Positions 26,202 through 33,858 of a DNA stretch of 40,123 nt are shown here, one piece after another. The notes under the pieces are model-generated. The model searched no databases, had not been told where the DNA came from, and saw only the letters and a program-made list of their open reading frames with translations. Position 1 is the first letter of the stretch; each line of letters opens with the position of its first letter. This DNA is from Pseudomonadota bacterium (GTDB taxonomy: Bacteria > Desulfobacterota > Syntrophobacteria > Syntrophobacterales > Syntrophobacteraceae), in NCBI GenBank assembly GCA_023416335.1, contig JAEZHY010000153.1, forward strand, positions 1 to 40,123. Direction: 5' to 3'. The position numbers and the translations under genes are program-made.

Positions 26202-27080
26202 ATGGACGGAATGCATTACGAAGGCATGATCATTCGCCCCCCGAGTGAAGCAGACAGTATTTTACTCCAGGTGACCCTGGGCTGCTCCCACAACAAGTGC
26301 ACCTTCTGCGGTGCGTACAAGGAAAAGCGTTTCACCATCAAAAGTGATGATATCATCGATGCCGATATCGAATATGCATCGAAGAACCTCCGTTTTCTTC
26401 GCCGGGTGTTCTTGATCGACGGCGACGCATTGATCGTTCCCCAGAAAAGGCTCGTCCGGATTTTGAAGAGCATCCGGGAGAAGCTGCCCTGGATACAGCG
26501 CATCGGAATCTACGCCAACGCCAAGGGTATTTTGCGGAAAACTCCGGAAGAACTGGCCGAGTTGCGCGAACTGGGGCTCGGGATAGCCTATTTCGGCCTT
26601 GAAAGCGGGGACGCGCAGGTCCTTGAAGAAGTAAACAAGGGGCACACACCCGAGCGGATGATCGAAGCGGGTCAAAAGATACGAGCCGCGGGAATGAAGC
26701 TCTCCGTCATGGTTATCCTCGGCCTTGCCGGCCGGGAGAGGTCCCTGGAACACGCCCGCGCAACCGGTGAAGCGCTGAGCGCGATCGATCCGAACTATGT
26801 CGGCGTGCTCACCCTGATGCTCTACCCCAATACGCCGCTCACCGCCCTGGTACGCGAGGGAAAATTCGAATTGATCACGCCGCAGGAGATGCTGATCGAA
26901 CTCAGGGAAATGCTCTACTACACCAACATGACCCGAGGCCTTTTCTTCGCTAACCACGCATCGAATTACCTCCCCCTTAAGCTGAAAATGCCCGCGGATA
27001 AGCAGAAGGCCCTGGATTCGCTCGACAACGCCATAAATGGGAAAATCCCCCTGAAACCGGAATGGCTGAGAGGATTCTGA
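26202..27080 (+). CDS. Radical SAM protein with CX4CX2C cluster motif
   Basis: This 292-residue radical SAM enzyme carries the cluster motif as Cys28, Cys33 and Cys36 in GCSHNKCTFCGAYKEKRF, which is CX4CX2C rather than the usual CX3CX2C. Later motifs are VFLIDGDALIVP, IGIYANAKGI and IAYFGLESGDAQVLEEVNKG, as in the Elp3/HemN-like SAM barrel, and MVILGLAGRERSLEHA. No cobalamin or TRAM domain is present. Proteins of this type are widespread but their reaction is unknown to me. GGAG lies 6 bp before the ATG, and a TATACT (26162-26167) may be its -10 element. The stop overlaps the start of the SDR gene by one base (TGATG), indicating coupling. Confidence 0.85.
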   Translation: MDGMHYEGMIIRPPSEADSILLQVTLGCSHNKCTFCGAYKEKRFTIKSDDIIDADIEYASKNLRFLRRVFLIDGDALIVPQKRLVRILKSIREKLPWIQRIGIYANAKGILRKTPEELAELRELGLGIAYFGLESGDAQVLEEVNKGHTPERMIEAGQKIRAAGMKLSVMVILGLAGRERSLEHARATGEALSAIDPNYVGVLTLMLYPNTPLTALVREGKFELITPQEMLIELREMLYYTNMTRGLFFANHASNYLPLKLKMPADKQKALDSLDNAINGKIPLKPEWLRGF

Positions 27081-27811
27081 TGGAAAGCCTCGAAGGAAAG
27101 ATTGCGCTGGTAACGGGTGCGAGCCGCGGGATCGGCCGCGCCGGGGCGATTGCCCTGGCAAAAGCCGGCGTGGACGTCGCCGTGAATTTCCATACCAGGG
27201 AAGCGGACGCCAAAGGAGTCTGTTCGAATATCGAGGGCCTCGGCCGGCGTGCGATCGCGGTGAAAGCGGACGTTTCGAAGTCGGCGGAAGTCGAGTCCAT
27301 GGTGGGAACCGTGGAGCGGGAACTCGGTACGATCGACATTCTTGTCAATAACGCCGGGATCGTCCGCCGCCGCCCTTTCGACCAGTTGTCTGAAAAGGAC
27401 TGGGACGACGTGCTCGCGGTGAATCTCAAGTCCGTTTTTCTGGTTACCAGGCTTGTCCTGTCCCATATGCGCGCTCGCCGCTGGGGCCGAATAATAAATC
27501 TGTCGTCGGTCGCGGCCCAGACGGGCGGGGTCGTCGGCCCGCACTATGCCGCAAGCAAAGCCGGTATTCTCGGCCTCACCCATTCCTATGCCTCACTTCT
27601 CTCAAAAGAAGGCGTCACGGTAAACGCAATCGCTCCCGCCCTCATCGACACGGAGATGGTTTCCGGCAATCCCAATGTCAGTTCCAGCCTTATCCCGGTC
27701 GGAAGATTCGGCGACGTAGATGAAGTCGCCTCGGTGATAGTAATGCTCGCGCAGAACGGATACATCACCGGACAGACCATCAACGTGAATGGCGGTTGGT
27801 ATATGAGTTGA
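27080..27811 (+). CDS. Short-chain dehydrogenase/reductase, FabG-like
   Basis: This 243-residue SDR resembles 3-oxoacyl-ACP reductases. TGASRGIG (12-19) binds the NADP(H) pyrophosphate, NNAG is at 90-93, and the catalytic Ser143, Tyr156 and Lys160 are in place (LSSVAAQ, HYAASKAG). It ends in the SDR motif ITGQTINVNGGWYMS. The start at 27080 overlaps the upstream stop by one base and has AGAGGA 5 bp before it. No other fatty-acid synthesis genes are nearby, so it may act on another ketone; FabG is a family-level call. Its pairing with a radical SAM enzyme suggests a shared pathway of unknown product. Confidence 0.85.
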   Translation: MESLEGKIALVTGASRGIGRAGAIALAKAGVDVAVNFHTREADAKGVCSNIEGLGRRAIAVKADVSKSAEVESMVGTVERELGTIDILVNNAGIVRRRPFDQLSEKDWDDVLAVNLKSVFLVTRLVLSHMRARRWGRIINLSSVAAQTGGVVGPHYAASKAGILGLTHSYASLLSKEGVTVNAIAPALIDTEMVSGNPNVSSSLIPVGRFGDVDEVASVIVMLAQNGYITGQTINVNGGWYMS

Positions 27812-28606
27812 GGGGCGAAAGGCTCTCAACCACGAACGACCTGGAGCGGCAGAGCCGCAACCAAAACGCAAAGACAAAACACCAATGCAAATACAAAACT
27901 CTTGACCACGAAATACACGAAAATCACGAAATAAAACAATAGGATAAGGTCGTAGGGTGGGTGGAGCGGAGAGACTGTGTCGTGTTGCCGATGAAAACCA
28001 GGCCAACTCCGGTCGGTTACGACACAGATCGGAGCGGAACCCATCGCTTTTTGGATGAGCAGGGGGTTACGAAATTCACGAAACTCCTCGGCCTATATGT
28101 ATGCCCTAAGAGTTCGATATCAAACGAACTACAGAACTGCCGGGATCAAAATCCAACTAAAGAAACAAGAGAATGACCAGTAGTAGTACGAAAATCACGA
28201 AAGAGAACAATAGCATAAGGTCGTAGACCGGCGGCGTGAAAATCCCGGGAAAACAAGAAGATGACCGATAGTAGTACGAAAAATTCCCCCGCTGGTTCCC
28301 ACGGTCCGCCTTGGGGACCCCGTCCCGGCAGGCCGATGATTTCGGCCACCTGATCTATTCGTTCTTGCACCTCTTCCGTTATCCTCTTGCGCTTCGCGGC
28401 CAGATTCAAGAATCCGGGCTACCGAATGGACTGCCGCAAGGCTGGACGGTGGGCACAATAATGCTTGTGCCCACCCTACCGTTTCCCCGCTCGTTTTTTC
28501 CGACGTGCAGAATCATAAAGACGCGAACTTCCCGGCTTTTTCAGCTCACTGCTCACAGCTCACTGTTCACTCTCAAAGCAGTTCTCCGTTCAGGTTCACC
28601 GTTCAC
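27812..28606. repeat. Large repeat-filled gap without genes
   Basis: These 795 bp hold a mosaic of the window's dispersed repeats. CACGAAA-type tandem motifs occur at 27903-27945 and 28174-28215. A half REP-like unit (GTAGGGTGGG) is at 27952. A family A hairpin (GGTTCCCACGG-TCCG) is at 28294-28319. The 41-bp segment shared with 6494-6534 is at 28383-28423. A family B palindrome is at 28447-28479, and CAGCTCACTGCTCAC repeats are at 28542-28574. No protein-like open frame is seen on either strand. Confidence 0.7.
28447..28479. repeat. REP-like palindrome, family B
   Basis: GGTGGGCACAA (28448-28458) pairs perfectly with TTGTGCCCACC (28465-28475), followed by CTAC, the complement of the GTAG head. 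Confidence 0.82.
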
Positions 28607-28924
28607 TCAAATCGGCGGCGCGATCACGACCAGCACGCGCATATCCGTTTTGGCCCGGATACCGTGGGGCTCGGCAATATCCGAGACGAGCACATTCCCG
28701 GCATTTGCGGGCAGTACGGCCCCGTTGTCCCCGAGAAATTCTCCTTCGCCCTCCAGGACGGTAATACATACCTGGCCCTCGATATCATGCGAATGGATCG
28801 GAAGCTGCTGGCCCGCCTTGAAATTGAAGTTCAGGATTTTGAAATAGGGTGAATCGTGTACGAGTAAATTCTTGAATCCCGTTTCTGAAAAACCGTTTTC
28901 CGCGATCAGGTCGATTCTCTTCAT
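28607..28924 (-). CDS. Small single-domain cupin
   Basis: This 105-residue beta-barrel protein has cupin motif 1 as QLPIHSHDIEGQVCITVLEGEGEF (metal ligands from HSH and the Glu/Gln region) and motif 2 around PANAGNVLVSDIAEPHGIRA. Its ligand or substrate is unknown; small cupins of this type often sense or bind metal or small molecules. GAGGAGG lies 7 bp before the ATG. A CRP/FNR-type palindrome at 28999-29014 with a TACTAT -10 (28975-28980) probably drives it. It lies 110 bp downstream of hgcB on the same strand, so read-through from hgcAB is possible. Confidence 0.82.
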   Translation of the reverse strand: MKRIDLIAENGFSETGFKNLLVHDSPYFKILNFNFKAGQQLPIHSHDIEGQVCITVLEGEGEFLGDNGAVLPANAGNVLVSDIAEPHGIRAKTDMRVLVVIAPPI

Positions 28925-28974
28925 CGCATATCCTCCTCTGTTGGAAGCATTTATTATCGTCGTACGAATAAAGG

Positions 28975-29014
28975 ATAGTACTTGGATGAAAGGGATGCCT
29001 TGACGTAGATCAAG
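28975..29014 (-). promoter_or_regulatory. CRP/FNR-type operator and promoter for the cupin gene
   Basis: Read on the minus strand, TTGATCTACGTCAA (29013-29000) matches the FNR consensus TTGAT-N4-ATCAA at nine of ten positions, and the flanking bases extend the palindrome to CTTGA...TCAAG. A TACTAT -10 lies at 28980-28975, which places the operator centre at about -39 to -42 from the likely start, the class II activator position. Confidence 0.5.
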
Positions 29015-29034
29015 AAAGGGGTGACGGTATCTAA

Positions 29035-29370
29035 TTAAAGTGAGGTTTTTTTCGTTTTTGAGGATGTACTGCAGGCGTTATCGTATTGATCGAGAGAGCA
29101 ACAGCAGGAGGAACTCTGCCGCCCAAGCATGCTGTTGATGACTGCCGAGGCGCAGCCGACGCCGGTTTGGACACTGATGGCTCCGGACGGGCAGTTGCGG
29201 GAGCATGCACCGCATTCCATGCACAAGTCGCGATCGGAAATATTCGCTTTGCGGTCTGAAACCTGGAAGACCCCTTGCGGACATACAATTGCGCACATCC
29301 CGCACCCGGTACACAATTCGGGGTCGAGTTCCAGTGTTACCACATCCTTGAGATAGACAAGCCTGTCCAT
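29035..29370 (-). CDS. hgcB: Mercury methylation ferredoxin HgcB
   Basis: This 111-residue ferredoxin supplies electrons to the corrinoid protein HgcA during methylation of mercury. It has two [4Fe-4S] motifs, CTGCGMCAIVCP (about residues 20-31) and CMECGACSRNCP (about 50-61). The HgcB signature follows: a conserved extra cysteine in TGVGCASAV (Cys73) and a C-terminal vicinal cysteine group, here CCC (about 88-90), thought to bind Hg(II). It starts 12 bp after the hgcA stop with GGAAAG upstream. The C-terminal tail after the cysteines is longer and more polar than the motif itself requires. Confidence 0.94.
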   Translation of the reverse strand: MDRLVYLKDVVTLELDPELCTGCGMCAIVCPQGVFQVSDRKANISDRDLCMECGACSRNCPSGAISVQTGVGCASAVINSMLGRQSSSCCCSLDQYDNACSTSSKTKKTSL

Positions 29371-29382
29371 AATTGCTTTCCA

Positions 29383-30573
29383 CTAAAAGAAGTGCGAAAC
29401 GGCCCAGAAAATGATTCCCACGCCCGCGGCTGCAATCTGCGCAGGAACTGCCCAGCGCATTTCCTTCTTTACCCCGGAAAGGGACGTGTAAGTCGAACAT
29501 CCGGTGAAATTCATTGCCAGGTATGCGGAAACAGCCGGAATTATGAGCAGCCATGCGGCCGATTCCAAGCCTGTAGTCACCCCCCATGCGTGGCGAATAA
29601 TCAGGAATATTAGCGCACCTATGATGCCCGGCAGAAGACCCTTTACGGCAAAGGCCCGTCCCGGGAGACGGGGCAGCAAAGCGGGTGTGATCACGCATCC
29701 GGCCAGAATCCCGATCAGGAGCCCAAGCGTATTGATTAGCCCGAACCGGAACGCATTCGAAAGGAAGCCCGCATCGCCGGCGCCAAATCCGCTCAGGACA
29801 AAGATAAAGGGCAACGCAATCAGCAGCGGCTTCATGGCATGCACCAGTTCAACCGGAACCAGAGCCAGACGTTCGCGGAGATCGAATGGCTTGATCCGCA
29901 TTTCAGGCCTGGCTTTAAGCCCCGCATCCAGGAATTCGGGCAGATCTTCAGCCCGAATCGGTCCGTAAATAACCTTGAAGCCGGAGAGTTTTTTGACCTC
30001 GTGAGCGGATATCCCGGGAGCGCCCAGTTGCGGAGCGATGACCTTTCGGTGTTTCACAATTCCGGCCAGGCCGCTGTCGGAAATCCTGTTTACGAGTTCT
30101 TCGGTGCCGAAGGTCCCTTTCCCAGCAGCACACCAGACATTAACGCCGTCGGTATCGAGGACCAGTATCCAGGCGTTCCTGCCGGTGAGGGAATTTCTCA
30201 GTCGGTCGAAGCTCATTTTGTAGTTGGCGGAGAGGAGAACCGGCGAATCGGCGTCGGGGTGTCCAAGGGCATAGAGGCCCGGATCGACCTTGTAATTCAT
30301 CCGTCCGATTCCCCAACGGACTTTGTAGGTTCCGAGGCGGTCGCCAAAGGTAAGAGCGGTTCCGATGTGGGGAACGAGACCTGTTGCGGTGTTCAGCGTG
30401 CCGGTTACAAAGGATTGATTCGGGCTTGGAAGGCCCTGCCGGGGCCTTGATGGTTTAGCTCAGCAGGAAGGGGCGGGTTTCGCGGATGAAAGGGGAGCCG
30501 AAAGCGTGCAGGAACTCACGCCCTCCAATCCGTTCAGCTCACACGGATTCGCAGTTTTTACAGGATCAGCCAC
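29383..30573 (-). CDS. hgcA: Mercury methylation corrinoid protein HgcA, probable selenoprotein (TGA at codon 38)
   Basis: HgcA carries a methyl-cobalamin that transfers a methyl group to Hg(II). The corrinoid domain has the family signature NVWCAAGK (Cys148 in this numbering, codon 30132-30130) plus SPVLLSANYKMSFD and PQLGAPGISAHEV. Five membrane helices follow at about 240-394. The first ATG is at 30300, but family-like sequence (SFVTGTLNTATGLVPHIGT..., KVRWGIGRM) continues upstream in frame, and no ATG, GTG or TTG precedes it before an in-frame TGA (30462-30460). Past the TGA the frame is open to GTG 30573, which has GAGG 5 bp upstream. Read with TGA as selenocysteine the protein is 396 residues, with Cys11, Cys22 and Cys37-Sec38 in its N-terminal tail. 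A conventional call would start at 30300 (305 residues) and lose conserved sequence. The gene lies 82 bp after rdgB and 12 bp before hgcB. Confidence 0.9.
30430..30462 (-). promoter_or_regulatory. UGA codon with bacterial SECIS-like hairpin in hgcA
   Basis: The TGA (30462-30460) is followed by an 11-nt spacer and a perfect 7-bp stem, AAGGCCC / GGGCCTT, with the loop CGGCA (30448-30430). The apical loop begins 19 nt after the TGA and has G at its second position. Both agree with the bacterial SECIS consensus (loop about 16-37 nt downstream, G among the first two loop bases). No T tract follows, so it is not a terminator. Confidence 0.65.
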
Positions 30574-30655
30574 GATTACCTCACGCAACTCTGCGGATTT
30601 CTAATTTATTGACTTGATTTTGCTTGAATTTTCCACAGCAGCCAAAACAATATGC

Positions 30656-31324
30656 TCACTGCTCTTTCCCCTGGCACATATCCTCCGCGCCGCGCCGGAT
30701 GTCTTCCTCCTGCTGCCGGCGTTCCAGCCATTTGAGTACATTCGGAAACTCGTTTCTGAGTTCTTCCAGCGCCCGTCCGCGGTGGCTTACGCGCAGTTTT
30801 TCCTCGAGGGTCATTTCCGAGAAAGTTTTCCCTTCCGGAGGATACAGGAAAAGAGGGTCATAGCCGAAGCCGTTCTCTCCACGCGGGGATTCGAGGATGA
30901 CCCCATCGCAGGAGGCTTCATAGGTCAGCGCAGGACCGGCGGGCACCGCAAGGGAAAGAACGCAGCAGAAACGGGCCTTCCGGTTATCGATACCGTAAAG
31001 GGCCGCAAGCAGCTTTGCGTTGTTTTCGGGGTCCGTTGCATCGGGACCTGCATACCGGGCGGAGTAGACTCCGGGTGAATTCCCCAGCGCTTCCACTTCC
31101 AGTCCCGAATCGTCGGCGAGGCAGGGCAGGCCGAGAATCTTGGCCGTGAAGCCGGCTTTCTTGTATGCGTTTTCCTCGAAGGTCTTTCCATCCTCAACGA
31201 CCTCCGGAATTGGGCCAAAATCGTTGAGGTCTTTTACGTCGACTGGAAAATCCTTGAGAAAATTCTTTATCTCTGCAGACTTACCCTTATTCTTCGTTGC
31301 TATTACAAGAATTGCTTTTTCCAT
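30656..31324 (-). CDS. rdgB: dITP/XTP pyrophosphatase RdgB
   Basis: This 222-residue enzyme cleans the nucleotide pool by hydrolysing XTP, dITP and ITP to monophosphates. Family motifs are intact: ATKNKGKSAEI near the N-terminus, FEENAYKKA, LADDSGLEVEALGNSPGVYSARYAG with the catalytic Asp, GFGYDPLF and SHRGRAL. The C-terminal ~20 residues beyond the domain are charged and rich in Gln/Glu/Arg. It lies 24 bp after tatC and 82 bp before the proposed hgcA start, probably in one transcript. Confidence 0.96.
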   Translation of the reverse strand: MEKAILVIATKNKGKSAEIKNFLKDFPVDVKDLNDFGPIPEVVEDGKTFEENAYKKAGFTAKILGLPCLADDSGLEVEALGNSPGVYSARYAGPDATDPENNAKLLAALYGIDNRKARFCCVLSLAVPAGPALTYEASCDGVILESPRGENGFGYDPLFLYPPEGKTFSEMTLEEKLRVSHRGRALEELRNEFPNVLKWLERRQQEEDIRRGAEDMCQGKEQ

Positions 31325-31348
31325 CTTCTCTTTCGGAAATTGAGTCTC

Positions 31349-32116
31349 TTAAGAAGGGGTGTCCACTTCTGTCTCTGGAGATTTGAAAGGCTTGGAAGCA
31401 AAAAAGTGGACGATCCAAACACTGATTTCATACAAGACCAGGAGCGGAGCGGCCATCAGGAGCTGCGAGACGACGTCGGGGCTGGGGGTCAGCATTGCCG
31501 CAGCCACGAAAATCAGCACTATGGCGATCTTGCGCTTCCGCTTCAGGAAGTCCGAACTTAATACACCCAGTTTGGCCAGGAAGAAAGCGAAAACCGGCAA
31601 TTCGAAAGCCAGGCCGAAGCAGAGGAGCATCTTGTTCGCGAAGGTGAGATATTCGCTCGTCCTCATCATTGGGGTGATGTAATCGGACGCGAACGACGCG
31701 AAAAATTTGAAACCTGCCGGAAATACGACGAAATAGCCGAACAGGCCCCCTCCGACAAAACAGAAGCTCGAAAAGAAAATAACCGGAACCATATATTTCT
31801 TTTCGTTGGCATAAAGGCCCGGAGCGATGAACTTCCAGATCTGCCAGAGAATTATGGGGATTGAGAGCAGGGTCCCCGAAATGAAGGAGACCTTCATATA
31901 GGTAAAGAAAGCCTCATGCGGGGCCGTGTATATCAGCGTTGCATGCTGTCCTGCCGGCATTGCCTCGATCCACGGCTTCATGAGGATCTCGAAAATCTTC
32001 GCGCTGAATATGTAGGAGATGATGAATCCGATCCCTACCGAAAGCAGGCAAATCAGCAGCCTGGTTCGCAGCTCCTCGAGGTGCTGGTATAGGGGCATCT
32101 TGTCTTGGTCGGACAT
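31349..32116 (-). CDS. tatC: Twin-arginine translocase subunit TatC
   Basis: This 255-residue inner-membrane protein is the signal-peptide receptor of the Tat pathway. The N-terminal cytoplasmic motif PLYQHLEELRTRLLI is typical, with six membrane helices following and the loop APHEAFFTYMKVSFISG containing the conserved Glu-Ala-Phe region. AGGAAA lies upstream of the ATG. It follows tatB by 19 bp. Confidence 0.97.
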   Translation of the reverse strand: MSDQDKMPLYQHLEELRTRLLICLLSVGIGFIISYIFSAKIFEILMKPWIEAMPAGQHATLIYTAPHEAFFTYMKVSFISGTLLSIPIILWQIWKFIAPGLYANEKKYMVPVIFFSSFCFVGGGLFGYFVVFPAGFKFFASFASDYITPMMRTSEYLTFANKMLLCFGLAFELPVFAFFLAKLGVLSSDFLKRKRKIAIVLIFVAAAMLTPSPDVVSQLLMAAPLLVLYEISVWIVHFFASKPFKSPETEVDTPS

Positions 32117-32135
32117 GGTAATTTCCTGTTCTCGC

Positions 32136-32624
32136 TTATGACTTTACAGCCTGTGCCGGAGTTCCATGCACGGGATCGACCTGCTCTCCTTCGGAGGCGG
32201 CCGATTCCTGCGCGGTTCCGCCCGCAGCCGCGGCAGGTGTGTCAGCCGTTGTGGGACCTGATTCCACGCTCGATGCTCCGGTTTCAGGACCCTTGACCGC
32301 GTTTTCCCCGGCGGTCATGGCTTCGGTCAGTGCCTGCTTTGGTTCCTCGAAGGTCGATTTGATCGCGGTTCCCTGGTTCATCAGGAAGTTCTGGGAAAAC
32401 TGTTTTCCCATTACGATTTCGCGTTGCGCCGACCGGAATTCTTCCTTGAGCCCGCGGACCGTATCGTCCTGGTCCAGCGTGCTTTTCAGCTCATCCATGG
32501 CTCTTTTGAACTCGGCATATCCGCGTCCGAGCGCTCTGGCAACGTCGGGCAATTTATTGGGACCGACCACGATGAGGGCGACGGCAAAAATCACAAGGAG
32601 TTCGGAAAATCCAATTCCAAACAT
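32136..32624 (-). CDS. tatB: Twin-arginine translocase subunit TatB
   Basis: This 162-residue protein begins [20 protein letters not shown] with the Glu8 and Gly-Pro hinge ([17 protein letters not shown]) that characterise TatB, followed by a long amphipathic helix. The C-terminal ~60 residues are rich in Ala, Pro, Thr and Glu and probably disordered. AAGGAG lies 6 bp before the ATG. A 143-bp structured gap separates it from tatA. Confidence 0.93.
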   Translation of the reverse strand: MFGIGFSELLVIFAVALIVVGPNKLPDVARALGRGYAEFKRAMDELKSTLDQDDTVRGLKEEFRSAQREIVMGKQFSQNFLMNQGTAIKSTFEEPKQALTEAMTAGENAVKGPETGASSVESGPTTADTPAAAAGGTAQESAASEGEQVDPVHGTPAQAVKS

Positions 32625-32666
32625 AAATTACTCCTTGATATTTCTCTCAAATATCTGGGCCTTGCT

Positions 32667-32731
32667 AAAAAAGGGCTCTTTCGGCAGGGTTTCGGTCTAA
32701 AATACCTGCAAGAGGCAGCATCTTCGAGCCC
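32667..32731 (-). terminator. Terminator-like structure between tatA and tatB
   Basis: On the minus strand GGGCTC (32731-32726) pairs with GAGCCC (32678-32673), and inside it GCAGG (32709-32705) pairs with CCTGC (32688-32684). The structure runs straight into six T residues (32672-32667). It looks like an intrinsic terminator with a long, split stem, which would let only part of the transcripts pass into tatB. Confidence 0.5.
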
Positions 32732-32767
32732 GCAATTTCATGAAGCTGAGATCGTGGGGAAAGTGTC

Positions 32768-32986
32768 CTAGTGCGTAGGCTCACCCGGTTTCGTCTCGGC
32801 AGCCTTTGCTTCGCCTTCCTTCAACTGTTTCTTTTCTTCTTCTTCGGCCCCACCGCCGCCGCCGATTGCCTTTTTGAATTCACTGATTCCTTTTCCAAGG
32901 CCGCTTCCGAGTTCGGGCAGCTTCTTTCCGCCCACGAGAATCACGACGCCAAGGAGCAACAGGAGCATCTCAGTTGGATTTAACAT
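32768..32986 (-). CDS. tatA: Twin-arginine translocase subunit TatA
   Basis: This 72-residue protein has the TatA layout: a short membrane helix ([14 protein letters not shown]), the hinge [22 protein letters not shown], then a Gly stretch and a charged tail. It forms the pore-like element of the Tat system. GGAGG lies 7-8 bp before the ATG. It follows ccsA by 18 bp. Confidence 0.95.
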   Translation of the reverse strand: MLNPTEMLLLLLGVVILVGGKKLPELGSGLGKGISEFKKAIGGGGGAEEEEKKQLKEGEAKAAETKPGEPTH

Positions 32987-33004
32987 TATACGCCTCCAGA
33001 TTCG

Positions 33005-33856
33005 TTATCTTGCATAACTGTGCAAGCCGCTTAAAAGGAAGTTTACCCCAAAATAAGTAAATAGAACACACCCAAAACCGACCATCGAAAGCCATGCGAC
33101 CCGTTCCCCTTTCCAGCCTTTCATCGTGCGGGCATGGAGCAGGGCGGCGTAGATAAGCCAGGTAATGAGAGACCAGGTTTCCTTCGGGTCCCAGCTCCAG
33201 TAGGTGCCCCAGGCCGAGTTGGCCCAGATGGAGCCGGTAATGATGCCGACCGAAAGCCACAGGAATCCGAAGAGTATCATCTGATAGTTGAACGATTCAA
33301 GCTGCCTGGCATCCGGCAGGGATACGACAAGCCCGCCCTGCGGGGTCGCACTGACGGCAGCCGACCGTTTTTTTACCAGATAGAGGATACTTAGCCCGAA
33401 GGAGACTGCAAAAGCCGCGTAGCCCAGAAAGCACGTTATTACGTGAGCAATCAGCCAGTTGCTTTTTAGAGCGGGAACAAGAGGTTGTATCTTTGAATCG
33501 ACATCTTTTGAAAAAGATGCATATGCCATGGCCAGGAAGGAGAAGAGGGCGGGGAAGACCCCGAGCGCCCTCTGCTTGGTTCGCGCTTCGAACACCAGGT
33601 AAATGAGCATTATGGCCCAGGCGGCAAAGACCAGCGATTCATAAAGGTTGGACAACGGAGCGTGCCCGTAGCCCAATTCGTAGGATTCCCACCAGCGCAG
33701 GCCGACTCCGCCTGTCTGAATCAGCAGAGAGAATGCGCCTGCGATGGTGCCGAGGGTCAAAAGCGGCTTGAACCGAAAGATCGTTCCCGCCAGGTACAAA
33801 ACCGTGCACAAAAGATAGGAGAAGGTGGTTATGCTGAGAAGTAAAGAACTGGTCAT
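33005..33856 (-). CDS. ccsA: Cytochrome c biogenesis protein CcsA (ResC)
   Basis: This 283-residue polytopic protein is half of the system II haem delivery and ligation complex. It has about eight hydrophobic helices and the haem-handling WWD motif, WGTYWSWDPKETWSLITW (about residues 218-235), with the flanking periplasmic histidines (for example in GYGHAPLSNLYES). It begins 2 bp after resB, so the two are tightly coupled, and is followed by tatA. Confidence 0.95.
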   Translation of the reverse strand: MTSSLLLSITTFSYLLCTVLYLAGTIFRFKPLLTLGTIAGAFSLLIQTGGVGLRWWESYELGYGHAPLSNLYESLVFAAWAIMLIYLVFEARTKQRALGVFPALFSFLAMAYASFSKDVDSKIQPLVPALKSNWLIAHVITCFLGYAAFAVSFGLSILYLVKKRSAAVSATPQGGLVVSLPDARQLESFNYQMILFGFLWLSVGIITGSIWANSAWGTYWSWDPKETWSLITWLIYAALLHARTMKGWKGERVAWLSMVGFGCVLFTYFGVNFLLSGLHSYAR

Positions 33857-33858
33857 AT

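Noticed and set aside
27812..28606. A CRISPR array in the repeat-rich gap
   Set aside because: The repeats are of unlike kinds with irregular spacing, there are no equal-length spacers, and no cas genes are present.
29383..30300. hgcA starting at ATG 30300 as the complete gene
   Set aside because: Family-like sequence (SFVTGT..., KVRWGIGRM) continues upstream in frame, so this start would truncate the protein.
30430..30448. The hairpin in hgcA read as a transcription terminator
   Set aside because: No T tract follows it and the hgcA coding sequence continues intact.
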